Part shown: one piece after another, positions 10,836-22,547 of the stretch | How positions within the stretch are numbered: the first letter of the stretch is position 1 | Layout: every line of letters begins with the position of its first letter | NCBI RefSeq assembly: GCF_000002235.5 | Contig: NW_022145604.1 | Span: 3,560,339-3,624,338 of the forward strand | DNA: 64,000 nt | Reading direction: 5' to 3' | Source: Strongylocentrotus purpuratus | Lineage: Eukaryota > Echinodermata > Echinoidea > Camarodonta > Strongylocentrotidae | Translations under genes and position numbers: made by a program | The notes under the pieces: model-generated | Seen by the model: the letters and a program-made list of their open reading frames with translations, nothing else | Database searches by the model: none | What the model was told of the DNA's origin: nothing

Positions 10836-12109
10836 CAGGCGCGGATCCAGGATTTTCCAATAGGGGGGGGGGGGGGGGCGGAAATTTGAAAATTGCGCAG
10901 ACCATTTTTTCAGCTCAACATACCAATACTGACAAGGTCATATTAGAAGCACGATACCGGTAGAATTTTTGACATTTTCATCGGGGGGGGGGGCTATAGC
11001 CTGTTGCCCGGAAAGTAATTTTCTGGTTTCACAATTCGAAATAGTGAGCGAAGCGAGCGAGCAACAATAATTTGTGAAAGTGTTATTTATCACCAAAATA
11101 AACGAGAAAAGATATCAAAAACTCATATTCGGGCAGCTCGCTGTCCCCCCCCCCCCCCCTCCATTACGCGTGAAGCGCGGAAGCTTTGGCCTTTCATTAA
11201 TTATTGGAGAAAGAAGAAGATCTGTTGTACCATTCTCGACTCTTATTACTTGACTGAATTCAGCCCCCCCCCCTTCCCGCGCGAAGCACGGAAACTTAGG
11301 CTTTTCATAGTGAAGTTATTAGAGAACGATGATTCGTTGTTCCATTTTCGACCCTTAATCCTTCTCTGAATTAAGTTCCCCCCCCCCCCCCCCCCCCTCC
11401 CTCCCGCGCGAAGCGCGGAAGCTTTGGCGTTTCATTAAATTATAAGGGAAAGGAGACGATTCTTTGTACTATTCTCGACTCTTTATCCTTGTCTGAATTC
11501 AGTTTCCGCCCGCGCGTAGCGCGTAAGCTTTGACGGTTTATTAAATTATTAGAGGAAGAAGACGAATCGTTGTACCATTCTCGTCTCTTAATTCTTGTTT
11601 GAATTCAGTTTTCCCCCTCCCGCGCGAAGCGCGGAAGCTTTGACGTTTCATTAATTATTAGAGGAAGAAGACTAATCGTTGTACCATTCTCGTCTCTTAA
11701 TCCTTGTTTGAATTAAGTTTTCCCCCTCCCGCGCGAAGCGCGGAAGCTTTGACGTTTCATTGAATTATTAGAGAAAGAAGATGATTCGTTGTTCCATTCT
11801 CGACTCTATAAATCCTTGGCTGAATTCAGTTTTTCCCCGCCCGCGCGTAGCGCGTAAACTTCTGACGTTTTATTAACTTATTAGACAAAGAAGACGATTC
11901 GTTTTACCATTCCTTGTCTGATTTCATTTGCCCCCCCCCCCCTCCCGAGCGAAGCGCGGAAGCTTTGACATTACATTAAATTATTAGAGAAAGAAGACGA
12001 TTCGTTGTACCGTACTCGACTTGTCAGAATTTTTTTTTTCTTTGTCTGCTCCTTTTTCGTCCTATGTCCTCTTCCTGCCCCTACCGCCCCTGGCTACGCG
12101 CCTGCTTTA
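10836..12109. mobile_element. CAGGCGCGG hAT-like element carrying a ~110-120 bp satellite
   Basis: The left end CAGGCGCGGATCCAGG and the right end (inverted CAGGCGCGTAGCCAGG) form imperfect terminal inverted repeats. Between about 11150 and 12030 there are roughly eight tandem units of 105-123 bp. Each has a C/T-rich run, CGCGCGAAGCGCGGAAGC, a TTTCATTAAATTATTAGAG region and GACGATTCGTTGTACC. No matching flanking duplication was found, so an end may be rearranged. The same satellite occurs in reverse orientation inside 44627-46666. Confidence 0.65.
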
Positions 12110-12959
12110 AAGGGAAAATGAAACAATCATGATTGTGATAGCACACAATTAGGTTAGTAGAAATGAAAGGGAGAAAAGATCTATTACACTAACCATGGAT
12201 AAATCACGGCCGGGAGCGTCATATCATAGTTTTGTGTTATCGGGCGAGGGCCGGGGCGTAGCAACCAAGCAAGATTTTGTAATGTTGAAATTATGCATTC
12301 TAGAAAATTTCGCTATATTTCTTTCTAGCTATATTTCTAAATTTCCTGGGGGACGTGTCTCCCTATCGGGCCCAGGATTGCCGCCCCTGTCCATGATTAC
12401 TACCAACATGAGTTCAAATACAAACACGAGCGAGTTGGTATGAGCTGAATCCAAATGAAGGGCAAAAGAAGAGTAATGAAGCGGCCCAACCGTTAATTTA
12501 AAATTTGATTGTTGAGTATATAGCTTCTATTTAAAAGACATCCAAAATATTGTGCCCTTTTCAAATTTCTCACTAAAGAGTGATGACCTTTGTAGCGCAG
12601 GGGGCTGTTTTTTACGTTTAACTTTGAATCCGCGGCTCGAGATTTTATGCGGCCGGCCCGGCCCCCTCTATTCAATAACGTTTGCCAAACCTTCTGGAAT
12701 GACCCCAAATTTCCCGATTACAGTTCTCCCTTATTCGTCGTTACTGTCACTTAGCGCCATTTCCTTGTCTTTCCCCCTTTCTCACCGAATCCCCCCCCCC
12801 CCCACCCACTTACTATAGGGTACGCACATGTATGTTCCCTCTCTTTGAAAGCACCCCTCTATCTCCGGTGTAAGTCAGTACGGGCCGGATTTTTGTGTAT
12901 TACGGGCCGGACCTTGTTGCGTTAAAAGTAACTCTTTATCGGAAATTTTGGGAACACAT
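12110..12959. other. Low-information sequence, no gene
   Basis: It contains poly-C near 12790-12803 and a duplicated ACGGGCCGGA word near 12880-12912. No domain was found in the short open frames. Confidence 0.35.
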
Positions 12960-13219
12960 ATTCGGTCCCTCCAACCCCGGAGTGGGATGGAGGGGGAGGG
13001 GGGGGGGGGGTTGGGCTTTCTTTTTTATCTTTTCTTTTCTCTTTTCTCTTCTCTTCCTTTTTCTTTTCCCTTCTCCTTTCTTTTCTCTTCTCCTTTTTTT
13101 CTTCTCCTCTTCTCCTTTTTTTTTCTCTTCTTTTCTTCCTCTTTTTTCTTCCCTTTTTTTGCGCCGCCAATAGGGGGGGCCGCGGCCGTTTCGGCCCCCC
13201 CCCTGGATCCGCCACTGGG
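12960..13219 (-). mobile_element. Fragment of the GGATCCAGG element with polypyrimidine tract
   Basis: On the minus strand it begins CAGTGGCGGATCCAGG, then a G-run, a GGCCGAAACGGCC-like palindrome and a long purine tract (13015-13160 is about 145 bp of C/T on the plus strand). The same order, GGATCCAGG-G-run-GGCC-purine tract, occurs at 44632-44780, so this is a truncated relative of that element. Confidence 0.6.
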
Positions 13220-14156
13220 TACGGTACCAAAAACTTATTTAGGAACTTGGTGTAGAAATAACAGATCAATACCGGACGACTATACACTAAAACGGGAGTT
13301 TGTATTTCAGTCCTAGATCAGTTAAGCGGTTCAGGACTTACATGTGATTATGCACCGATACATTGTAGACCACGTAGCAGCAGATCGAGAATGATATTAT
13401 CAAGTATCAGTAATATCTTTCTTTTTAAAGGAGAACCAATAGGAATGTGATACAAATTCTGAACCTAAACCGTCTAGTATCTCCCCGTTTGGTACTGCGT
13501 GTAAATCGCATCTATCTTTGCAAGTTTGGTCCTCGTCTTGTGGAACAGTTGCAATTTCTCCAAACTAAGGAGCCTAATGCTCCTTGTCCAAACCAACTTC
13601 AACTTCAAATCAAGTCACAAATTTGTTTAAACAGTGACGTTTATATGTATAATGGGACCCAGAACAAACAATGAAACTGCGACAATAGGGTGCAAAGAAA
13701 TGAGAATTGTATTTTGATGTCACATTTTGAACTATTTATTAAAGACGCTATTTTTCGTCATAAACTATATCTAAATGGGGGCGCAAAATAACAAGATACT
13801 GTGCAACATACTTGTGCGAGTAGCGACCGAGCTTTAGAATTTTTTTTATTTGTAATGCATTTTAGCTTGCGTATTAGGGCGCATGTATTTATAAGAATCA
13901 AAAGTTTTCTTCCTTTTCTCCGCTCACCCTTTCTCTCTTTTACGTCTTTCGCCCCCTTATTGTGCCCTCTTCGAATGCACGTGCCCATGCCCCCATAGAG
14001 ATGCCACTGTGTACAAAAGAGATGTTAATCTGCAGGTTTGCGATTGATTGGAGGATTTTCGATCAAACTTACACCGTACTGGATTCATTCAGATTATTGT
14101 ATTTTTACTGATGATGTACATCGGTTTGTTGGAGAAAGCAATACTTGTAAATTTTG
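13220..14156. other. No gene or repeat recognised
   Basis: AT-rich. A 75-codon open stretch at 13447-13674 shows no recognisable domain or splice context. Confidence 0.35.
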
Positions 14157-14612
14157 AAGATACCATGTCCCTTTTGCAGCTAACATCATATTATGTAGAA
14201 CATTGCAGGAATCATGAATATGTCATGTATGTCCTACTTGTGAAATTTAAACACTTGCAACGTCCTAATATTCAATATATGCAAGTAAACCCGTTTACTT
14301 CTTAGACTACACTGTCAGACACTATTGAGTGATTGACTTACATCTTTTTTATTTGGTAATAAAATACATAAAATGAGCTGTAACAGGTACATGCAGCATT
14401 GTCTACATCATTAAACTACTTCTTGTAATGGCCAAAATGAAACTAATTGAATCTTTGCGCAGCCTTAAAATATACAACCATTCGGTATAAAGGGTCTGAA
14501 AATCAGACTATTTACATAAGTGATAGCAATCCCTTATGTCGATTTGACAACATTTTCCAGCCCTTTCGTTTTGAAGGAAGTTCTAAATCAGTATTATCTT
14601 TCCAATGCCATT
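14157..14612. mobile_element. TTAA MITE family 1, truncated copy
   Basis: From about 14157 (ATACCATGTCCCTTTTGCAG) the sequence follows 514-1061 closely, including the CCGTTTACTT, CACTGTCAGACACTATTGAG and TTTGCGCAGC stretches. It breaks off near 14612 where another repeat begins, so the right terminal repeat is lost. Confidence 0.75.
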
Positions 14613-15300
14613 AGATACCTTATTTGTTACACTGGCAGGTCACTTTTCGTTATTGGCGTGGGGTCCAGGGGGCTGAGCTCAGGGGTTTTAAGGCATTTGA
14701 TAACGGTCAGATGAACATCCAGGGGCCACCTTAGGGCCCTTGGTGGGGTCCAGGGAGCAGAGCCTCCGGAAGCTAAGAGGTTTGAGGTATTTAATTACGG
14801 TCACATGAGCATCCAGGGGCCCCGTATTGTGACACTGGCAGGTAACTATTCTTTCTCTCTTTCTTTCATTTTCTCTCTAACAAGTAAAATACTTTTTCAA
14901 ACAAAAGTGAGTGGGGCTCGAGCCCCCTGAGCCCCACCGTTCTGCAGGCCCTGACATGAAGGTTTCTAAATAAGCATATTTTTTGCCTGACTGTAAATTT
15001 GGGAATTTGTGATTTCCAACAAATGCATAAAAAAGTATAATTTACCCCCAAAAATGAGAAATCGAATCGAATTAGGAATTAACCACGTTTGAATTTCATT
15101 TGGGGCAACTACCCCCCCCCCCCTATCAGTGCGCAATTGTTCAGGGGCTCATGTCTTCTCACCCCTATTAATAAAAAAAACACGCTTTCCCATCCTCTCA
15201 CAATACCGTATGTCCACGATATGCACGTATCGCTATTATCAAATCCTTCATTTAATGTGGGGGCATGCGGAATGTTTAGGAAATTTATTTCCTCTTTACT
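14613..15300. repeat. Interspersed repeat with GGGGTCCAGGG sub-repeats, copy 1
   Basis: It contains about two tandem units of roughly 100 bp, each with TGGGGTCCAGGG, a GTTTTAGGTATTTAAT-like run, CGGTCAGATGAGCATCCAGG and a closing C-run. CACTGGCAGGT occurs at both ends of this block. It then continues through a CTTTCTTT tract to a poly-C at about 15113-15123. Homologous copies are 22548-23480 and, inverted, about 44940-45500. Confidence 0.65.
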
Positions 15301-15482
15301 CTCCTTAAATTTGAATGGAATATAATTTTGTTGTGATTCAATTCAGGTCTTAATATTATTTTTTAATCTCAATAATTATATGTTACCGTTGCATTGTAAA
15401 TTGATTTATATGATTTATATGTTTATAAACAGATTATTAATGTACATCAATGAAGTTTGATAAATACAATACAATACAATAC
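15301..15482 (+). repeat. Probable LINE 3' end with (ATACA)n tail
   Basis: An AT-rich, non-coding stretch ends in GATAAATACAATACAATACAATACA, the kind of short tandem tail that non-LTR elements leave at insertion. No coding part is attached. Confidence 0.4.
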
Positions 15483-16324
15483 ACGTATAGTAGCTTTAAA
15501 ATCCAATAATTCGGTTGTGTAGGCCTAAATGTATTAGATATTACTTTGTAGGCTTTTGAGAACAATTCGAGCAACTTATATTAAAAGCATCGTCAATTTC
15601 CTCGTTGCCCTACACATGACACTGACTCAATATGAGCAGGTCACCATCATCTTACCTTGCTCAAGGATTTCATATTTCTCAATATTCTACGAATGTATTA
15701 TCTGAAACATATCAAAAATCGAATCATTGAATATTAAAGATACTATACACGGAAAAATCCCGTCATAGCTCCCCAAAATATATTGTTATATTAATATGTA
15801 TAAACCTAAACCATTTTAAAACCATTTTCTTACTTTAACTTTAAGAACAAATTTATTTGGTTGTATAATTTTGTTACAGAACGACAACAATTCTTGAGGA
15901 ATAAGGAAGTTGAACTTACCCGCTCCATTAATTAGTTGAGAAAGTTCAATGAAGATGAATACAGATTGACTAAAATGTCTTTAAAATTCGTTCCTGATTT
16001 TGTTTTCTCTCCATGTTTTCCAGCCCCTTTTATTACAGTCTTAGCCGATAGAGAGTATATATTTATGCAGTGGTCATCTTCTAACTCAATGAGTTTCTCT
16101 ATATAAATTATGCTCTTTTTAATCATATTGTATTTTACCCTGCATTTCTAAGGATGTATTTCATGATATGACTGGGGATTTTCCTACATTTAGGCTTGTA
16201 TACATTAATTGATGGGAAATTTAGATGGAGACTATTGAGAGCATTGCGTTTAAATATGTTTTCAATTCAGCACAAACACCCACACACACACACACAAAAC
16301 GCACACGCAATCACACCCTGTTGC
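15483..16324. other. No gene recognised
   Basis: A 64-codon open stretch on the minus strand (15932-16126) shows no known domain. A (CA)n tract is at about 16276-16296. Confidence 0.35.
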
Positions 16325-16715
16325 CCTCACGTACTTGAAAAATACATACTCTTCGCTTTTTGTTTATTTCCTTATATGACTCATTCGAATGACTCGTTCG
16401 TGTTTATGAAGCCAAGGGTGTCGATTTGTATCCGTGGTTGGGGGGGGGGGGGTGATAGGTGCCAAAATATTTCCGGCAATGGATCAAAGCAACCAAGAGG
16501 GAGAAGCGTGTGGCAGGTTGCACCCCCTCCCTTCCAAGTTATTAACTTTTTCAAGTCACCCTCAATAAAGATAACATTTCAGAGAATATAAGAGTGGAAA
16601 TAAAATTAATAACATGCTAAATGTTAGTCCTGACTCTTACCTGCAGTGTAGGCCTACCAGACTGATATCATCTATTTTTAAACGAAATTTAGACATTACC
16701 ACCAAAAAATCCAAT
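16325..16715 (+). repeat. Single copy of the GGGTGTCGATTTGTATCCG repeat
   Basis: This is nearly identical to the tandem array at 29749-30430. It shares TTGCCCTCACGTACTTG, AATGACTCGTTCGTG, the G-run at about 16440, GGCAATGGATCAAAGCAACC and the end CAGACTGATATCATC. Here the unit is present once. Its right part overlaps a LINE remnant on the other strand. Confidence 0.7.
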
Positions 16716-17090
16716 TCAATATTGAAAGGGTATACTGTTCCAATGAACGTTTTTATTCTTCATTTCTTTTTCCCAGTATTATATCTTCTATTTCTTTTGC
16801 TTTTGGAGGGTTTGTTTCCATCTCTTTACTGTGGAAATCACAAATTTGATAAATCCAAATATGGTTCAATAATTGCTCTGTTTTTATGGAACATGTACTG
16901 TCATCTATTGCTATATGAATTTCTTTCCGTGCAGGATAATATCTTCAGAATTGGTAAATTAAGTCTATAAACACATTTCCCCAGATTTCTTTTATGTTAT
17001 TACATTCAAATACTACATGTTGATAAGTTCCTTCAATTTTTTTTTGCAAAAAGAGCACAACCCATTTTAATGAAACCTGAATCTATGTAA
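16716..17090 (-). pseudogene. LINE ORF2 C-terminal remnant with zf-RVT-like motif
   Basis: Minus-strand translation, allowing one frame change in a homopolymer near 17045, gives GCALC-KKKIEGTYQHVVFEC followed by NNIKEIWGNV. The C-x2-C then H-x4-C then W spacing is that of the zinc-finger-like segment after the reverse transcriptase of L1/Tx1-type LINEs. It then runs on as a frame-broken Lys/Glu-rich tail to about 16716. It is non-functional. Confidence 0.6.
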
Positions 17091-17118
17091 ACGATGATTT
17101 GTATATAAAATATCATGC

Positions 17119-17337
17119 ATGGCAACAACAAAAAAAGAAAAAGAAAAGGAAGCGACCACGACGTGAACAAAGCGTGAGTGTCAATGACTACGAAGACAGC
17201 GAAATCACAGGAGAAGCTACAACCAACTCGCGAGACATGACATCGCCAAGAAGCCCCAGTGAGAGTAAACCATCTCCGAGCGTGAACGTCGTTATCCTTT
17301 GAGAGTACGAAGACGCCCGGATAAGTTGGATTTGTAA
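17119..17337 (+). pseudogene. 3' end of an LTR-retrotransposon pol reading frame
   Basis: A Lys/Arg-rich then Ser/Pro/Glu-rich reading (RKRPRREQSVSVNDYED, TSPRSPSESKPS) is followed, after a frame change near 17280, by RRYPLRVRRRPDKLDL and a stop at 17335-17337. This basic RRP-DKLDL ending is characteristic of Ty3/gypsy-type polyproteins. Integrase core and upstream domains are missing. The matching 3' LTR is proposed at 18062-18239. Confidence 0.55.
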
Positions 17338-17807
17338 ATATATACATGTAGTAAACTGTACAAGTTAAAAGGGGTAAAATAATCTCCTTTGTACAGTTGG
17401 AGTGTTGGGTAGTCAACCCCTTCAATCCGATTAGTTAAATAGTATAGGCATGTAGCTAGTATCTTCAACTATTATTTAGTGTTGAAGAAGGAAAACTGTG
17501 TTATCCAAGAGGCAGAATAATCCTCTAGTACAGTTGGAGTAACAGACAGTCTACCCTGTTACTCATTTACTTATTAAGTGTTGTAGAAAAAGTAAAAAAA
17601 TCTTACTTGTAAAGTTGTAATATTTGACAGAGGATCGTGTTGAAAGCGAACAATCAAGATCTAAAAAAGGAAGCAAATACTGGAAGAACTCCACTGTATG
17701 TATTGACTAGATGTATCTGTGCTTCTGTATGTATTTTGAATTAATTGTAGGTTGATTAGTATATATTAATTATAGTTATTGAATGTATTATTATCTAAGT
17801 ACAACTC

Positions 17808-17875
17808 TGTAAAGCGCTTAGAAACATTGTAATAAGCGCTATATAAATATAATGTATTATTATTATTATTATTAT
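17808..17875 (+). repeat. LINE/SINE 3' tail, GCGCTATATAAAT-(TAT)n
   Basis: TGTAAAGCGCTTAGAAACA, then TAAGCGCTATATAAATATAA, then TATTATTATTATTATTATTA. It is an L2/CR1-like tail inserted between the retroelement pol end and its LTR. Confidence 0.65.
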
Positions 17876-18061
17876 GAACACTCGAACAAACGAACACAAA
17901 TGAGAACTGGACTATATTGAACTTTATTTCGGAAGTAAATCTCATTTAATCTCAAACCTGGCTGGATTTGAATAGTGGGTCACATTGTATCAGATTTGAT
18001 AGTTGTTACAAAAACAACAAAAAAGATATATGTATTCTTTGTATTTGATGAAAAGGGGGGA

Positions 18062-18239
18062 TGTAATGATATGTATATCTCATTAGTCTAACGTTAATAG
18101 CGCCACCTTGTGGTGAGATATGTCATATAGACAACAACGATGCATGGATGCTACCGTGCGAGTCTCACGTACCGATAAGTATGTATCAAGTAATAAAGTT
18201 ACATTTGAGCTTAACTAGATGTCAAGCATGATTATTACA
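18062..18239 (+). mobile_element. Probable 3' LTR with polypurine tract
   Basis: GATGAAAAGGGGGGA (18047-18061) is a polypurine tract directly before TGTAATGATATG. The proposed LTR ends CATGATTATTACA, so its ends are the short inverted pair TGTAAT and ATTACA. AATAAA at about 18192-18197 could be its polyadenylation signal. The 5' LTR was not found, so this is a 3' remnant. Confidence 0.55.
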
Positions 18240-18264
18240 ATAATGTTGATAATATTGATGATTA

Positions 18265-18480
18265 TCATGAGCGTGATCCTGACATTTGATTGAAAAAAGA
18301 GGGGACAATTAGAAAGCATATAGTCAGAGCTACAACATACTCAAACATAAACAAAAACCAAGCAGAAATAACGGCGATATTGCCCGCAAAAGACAGGAAT
18401 GTAGAATCCACATTCAAGAAAAAGTCATCTCCCATAGGGATTACACGCAAAGTGGATCAAGTGATAATAGGGTAATGATA
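18265..18480. repeat. Sub-repeat related to the 18.8-20.4 kb repeat
   Basis: It shares the order CTACAACATACTC, GCAGAAATAACGGCGATATTG, GAATGTAGAATCCA and AAAAAGTCATCTCCCATAGG with 18810-18970, 19290-19420 and 25350-25500. The unit therefore recurs about every 450-500 bp. Confidence 0.7.
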
Positions 18481-18549
18481 ACGTTTATCTTATGATAGAT
18501 TTGAATATTTACTATATAGAGAAAGGGAGAAGTTATATAAACATGTAAA

Positions 18550-18785
18550 CAATGATGATGATGATGAACATAATGATCATGATAGTATATGGTGATGATG
18601 ATATATGTTGATAATGATGATAGTGATAATGTTAATTATGATGATGATAATGACTATGACGATGATGATCATGATCATGATCAAGATTATGTTGATGCAT
18701 GATGATATGTTGATTATGATCATCATCAGACCACGATGATGATAATGATCATCATCCTCATGATCATTATCGTGATCCTGAAAAT
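18550..18785. repeat. Imperfect GAT/ATC trinucleotide-rich simple repeat
   Basis: A dense run of GATGAT, GATCATGAT and TGATGATAATG words. An apparent 72-residue open frame on the minus strand (Ile/His-rich) is only the translation of this repeat. Confidence 0.8.
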
Positions 18786-20385
18786 GAGGAGACATCCAGA
18801 TAGCATATAGTCTCAGCTACAACATACTCAAAAATCAACAAAAATCAAGCCGAAATAACGGCGATATTGCTCGCAAAAGACATGAATGTAGAATCCAGAT
18901 TTGAGAAAAAGTCATCTCCCATAAGGATTACACGCAAAAAGTAATGGATCAAGTGATAATAGGGTAATAATAAAGTAAATATGGTTGTTTATTACATTAT
19001 TTGCGATTGTACGTGTTTTAATATTCAAAGGAGATGGTACAGTGAAAGGTCAAAAAGAAAAAAAAAGTGAAGAAAAAAAATTGTTGGAGACGCCCGGACT
19101 CGAACCAGGGACCTCGAGGTCGGAAGTCAAGTGCGTTACCGATATATACCAAAACATTTCCTATAGAGATTACGGAAAGTAGAGTAAACGGAAAATGTAA
19201 TTCTCAAATCCCACTTTGTAAGTGAAATATGAGCATGATCCCGGCATCTGATCGAAAAATAAAGGGCACACTCGTGATAGCTTATTGTCTCAGCTACAAC
19301 ATACTCAAAGCTCAGCGTAAACAAAGATAACACGACGGAGATATTGCTCGCGAAAGACTAGAATGTAGAATCCAGTTTTGAGAAAAAGTCATGTCCAATA
19401 GAGAATACACGCAAAATGTGAAAAATTTACATGCCTTCTTTAATCGCAAAAATACGCCATAATGCCTTTGTCAAAATGAAAAATCGTGACGACTGTACTC
19501 ATAGAGAATTGTCTCAGCTAGAACATATCCACATTCGGAGGAAAATCGATCAATATTTACAGAGATACAATCAATGTTCTAAAAATATGCTGACGTAAAT
19601 ATAAGCAAATAGAAATTTTGAGTTCAGTGGCCATTATGATGACGTCATGAGTTCATTGAGGGTCAATGAGGCATAAAATCATATCTACGATTCATACTCT
19701 ATCCAAATATGAAAATAAAATTAGAGGTCAACTGGCATCTTAAGGAGCTACAATGGATTTTGTATACCGGTAGGCAAGTTTTTGGCCATATATGCTATGT
19801 ATTACAAGAGTTCACATGCAAGTACATGTATCTTAAACGGACGCTCATTCCGTTATTAATGTTCACAAACAGGTGAACAAGGTATCAAAATGCTTGGAAA
19901 AATGTGCTCAATAATGATGACCGAGAAGATTCGGCGATTCTATGTTGCAAAATGCCATGACGCGAGAGAAAGCGCGCGCATGCGCGTGTGCGCGTTTTTT
20001 TTTTTTTTTTTGCGAAATGCTTAAAATGACCTGATTCGTACTCTCGTTTAACAGTTAAGTGATTTTGAGCATTTTTTAAATTTGACGCGCGTGTACGCGC
20101 GCGTCATGACCTTTATGTGACCTTTGATGACATGACCTGTTGACCCTTGACCTGATGTGATATAAATATGAATGAACTTTGAGTACGCATCATGAAGATA
20201 TTATGGATAATGTGATTTCACAAAATGGCGCCTGGATGACGTCACGATAATTTGATGACCTTGAAAATGTTATTGTCACGTCTCATGACAATGACCTATG
20301 ACTGTGCCAAAATTGAAAGAAATTGAATGAACCGATCTTGAGTTATCCTCGGAAAAAAAAGGGGAGAAATAAAAATAAAGAATAA
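18786..20385. repeat. 1.6 kb interspersed repeat, copy 1
   Basis: Collinear with 25330-26890 throughout. Shared landmarks are the GGCGATATTG sub-repeats, a tRNA-like segment (19087-19147), GCTGACGT, CCATTATGATGACGTCATGAG, CAAAATGCTTGGAAAAATG and a CpG-rich GCGCGCG patch (19970-19998, 20083-20104). There is no long open frame, so it is non-autonomous. Confidence 0.75.
19087..19147 (-). repeat. tRNA-like segment inside the 1.6 kb repeat
   Basis: Read on the minus strand: ATCGGTAACGCACTTGAC, then TTCCGACCTCGAGGTC, then CCTGGTTCGAGTCCGGGCG. The B box GGTTCGAGTCC matches consensus fully and the T-arm stem pairs. The 5' half with the A box is replaced by unrelated sequence, so it is not a tRNA gene. 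A second copy is at 25625-25680. Confidence 0.65.
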
Positions 20386-20660
20386 GTAGACTTTAATTCG
20401 TCACTTAGACGAATTAGGTGGTACGTATGATAATGGTTTACATAACGAATAATGCATTACACGATATATCATTTTATAAAATGACTCTCCCAGTATGATC
20501 TATCCATATGTAAAGATTGAATTGTGTCTCCTTGATCATCATGGATCTAGGGAAGATAGATTGTGACGATATATGACAATACACCTTTGACTCTAAATTA
20601 CATCATGAAGAACGCATTTTGACGATTTTATCTTATTCAAAGAAATGAAAATGTAATTGA
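20386..20660. repeat. Repeat unit beginning with a 9-bp hairpin, copy 1
   Basis: TAATTCGTC, loop ACTTA, GACGAATTA at 20394-20416 forms a perfect stem and is followed by AGGTGGTACGTATG. The sequence then matches 24954-25240 closely (AATGGTTTACATAACGAA, TCCATATGT, GATCTAGGGAAGATAGATTG). Confidence 0.7.
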
Positions 20661-22331
20661 TAAATAAGAGCACATGCCTGAATAATAAAAAGTGAATAGT
20701 GCGTGACGTCATGATGTCCCGGCGTAAATGAAAAGTCAAAATAAATGTGGGACTACATTAGCGATCATTTTTAGTTGTTGACGTGAGTTTCGCAAGTTGC
20801 TTGATAATAAAATCTTTAAATATCGAATGGATATATACTTTCACTGTATAAGTATGTGGATTAGACCAGAGTTGAATTAACAGGTAATAATATAGGAAAG
20901 GGAAAGAATGAGAGGCAGGGAGTATTAATTTTTTTTCTTCAAGTAATGCATGGAACTGTAGATAGCTGAAGATAGTATTCGGAAGGGAAAGGAGCTTAGC
21001 AATCATCGAGGCCAGGATGGTAAAAAAAGAAGAAATGAAAGGGAAGTTTGATTTTGACCCATTGTGTTTGACTAAAATTCCTTCATGATCCCGTCATCAA
21101 GAAAGAAAATAGGTTGTATTTGGAACTTAGATCAGAAACTCAGCTACTACATATTATAATTTGGGAGAGATTCGAATAAAGATAAACGATATTCGGTTGA
21201 AAGTGCATTGTCGTTGATTACGAAATCAATTGAAATCGATTGAAATTAAATATTTTAATTTTAACGAGCAATATAATGGTGTCGGGAAATCCGATTAGCC
21301 AAAAAGAAGTATCACATTGCTAACATATGTTCTAAGCTTTCAAGAAGTATAGGTGTTATATCCAAACTCAGATATTTTATACCCACCAATTTATATTGAT
21401 AAACTATATATTTTACAAAAAGGTGCAATACGACTGATAAAAAAGAGTAACTTCGTAGTCCCAGTCTTCCACCTTTTTTTTTAATTGAAAATTCTCCCAG
21501 TGTCTGAACTTTTAAAACTCAATAATATATCAGTTTCATGTTTAAAGGGATAGTTGAATTCTGTTTTCAGACCGCAAATGGCTTTAAAGTGCATGCTTAT
21601 TGCTCTTATTCTTATCTATGACATTTCCAGTGCCCTTTTGGGACCTAAAATTGCTATGAAGGTAAATTTAGACCCCAAATGTGTAAAATTTAGCCAATCA
21701 TTCCAATTCAGCTCCACTTTCAAAGAAATACAGTGACCGTTAATTAATTAATTATTTTTTAATTGGCATTGGCTGAAATACAACGTAAAAGGTGCTGTTT
21801 CGTTTTTTCAACGGCTTTTTCAAATGATCGAATATTTTTGATGGTACACAAATATTACAAATCGCTATATTTAAGGATATTTTAGTCGTTTCTGAACAGA
21901 TTTTGATAAACAAAAATGACTTTGTCATTTAAATTGTATGTTCTTTCAAATTTGACACTCAGTGTGTCATTTTCTCATTCTGTACTCTCCCTATTTTTGT
22001 ATTGCTTTGGTTTGAGTGTGATTGTGGGTGTATGCAGATACATGCGTGATACTGCTGATAGTTAATGGTTGGTCTTATATTTCTTTCCTCTTCTAAATGT
22101 ACGTATATATATACCTAGTAAGTTTTATTCATTTCGCTATTTAATTTAATTGAATATTGTGTTTACATTGATAGGGGCCTCATGTACAAGCACACGTTGT
22201 CCTGGCTGATATAATTATCTATTCTGTATTTATGAGTTGTCATGTTTTGTATGATGCAAATAAACTGTATTATCATTACATTTAATTTAGAGGAATACGA
22301 CCAATACTAATGAGTTCTTACTACGTAGACT
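20661..22331. other. No gene recognised
   Basis: AT-rich sequence. Around 22180-22290 it has the look of a transcribed 3' end, with AATAAA at 22258-22263 and AT-rich sequence after it, possibly a LINE tail. A 60-codon open stretch at 21554 with a hydrophobic start has no supporting splice or domain evidence. Confidence 0.35.
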
Positions 22332-22359
22332 TTGTCAGAGGCAATATTTCCTTACTATT

Positions 22360-22545
22360 TCTCTCTCTCGTTATCTCTCTCTCTCTTTGACCCTCTCTCT
22401 ATTTACCCCTCTCTAGCTCTCACACACACTCTCTATCTCTCTCTCTCTCTTTGTCTCTCTCCACTCCTCCCCCTACTGTCCTATTCCCCTCCCCCCTCTT
22501 TCTCGCTCCCCGTCTCCCACTCCCTCTCTCAATCAATCTCTCTCT
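22360..22545. repeat. CT-rich microsatellite
   Basis: Interrupted (CT)n and CTCTCC runs with CACACACT interruptions. The Ser/Leu-rich open frame over it is a by-product. Confidence 0.85.
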
Positions 22546-22547
22546 CC

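Noticed and set aside
12922..13316. Several overlapping open frames of about 90-120 codons on both strands
   Set aside because: They arise from a polypyrimidine tract and G/C homopolymers in a transposon fragment; composition is Lys/Arg/Glu or Phe/Leu/Ser only.
21554..21736. Short open frame with a hydrophobic start that looks like a signal peptide
   Set aside because: No downstream domain, no splice site, and it lies in AT-rich DNA where such stretches are common.
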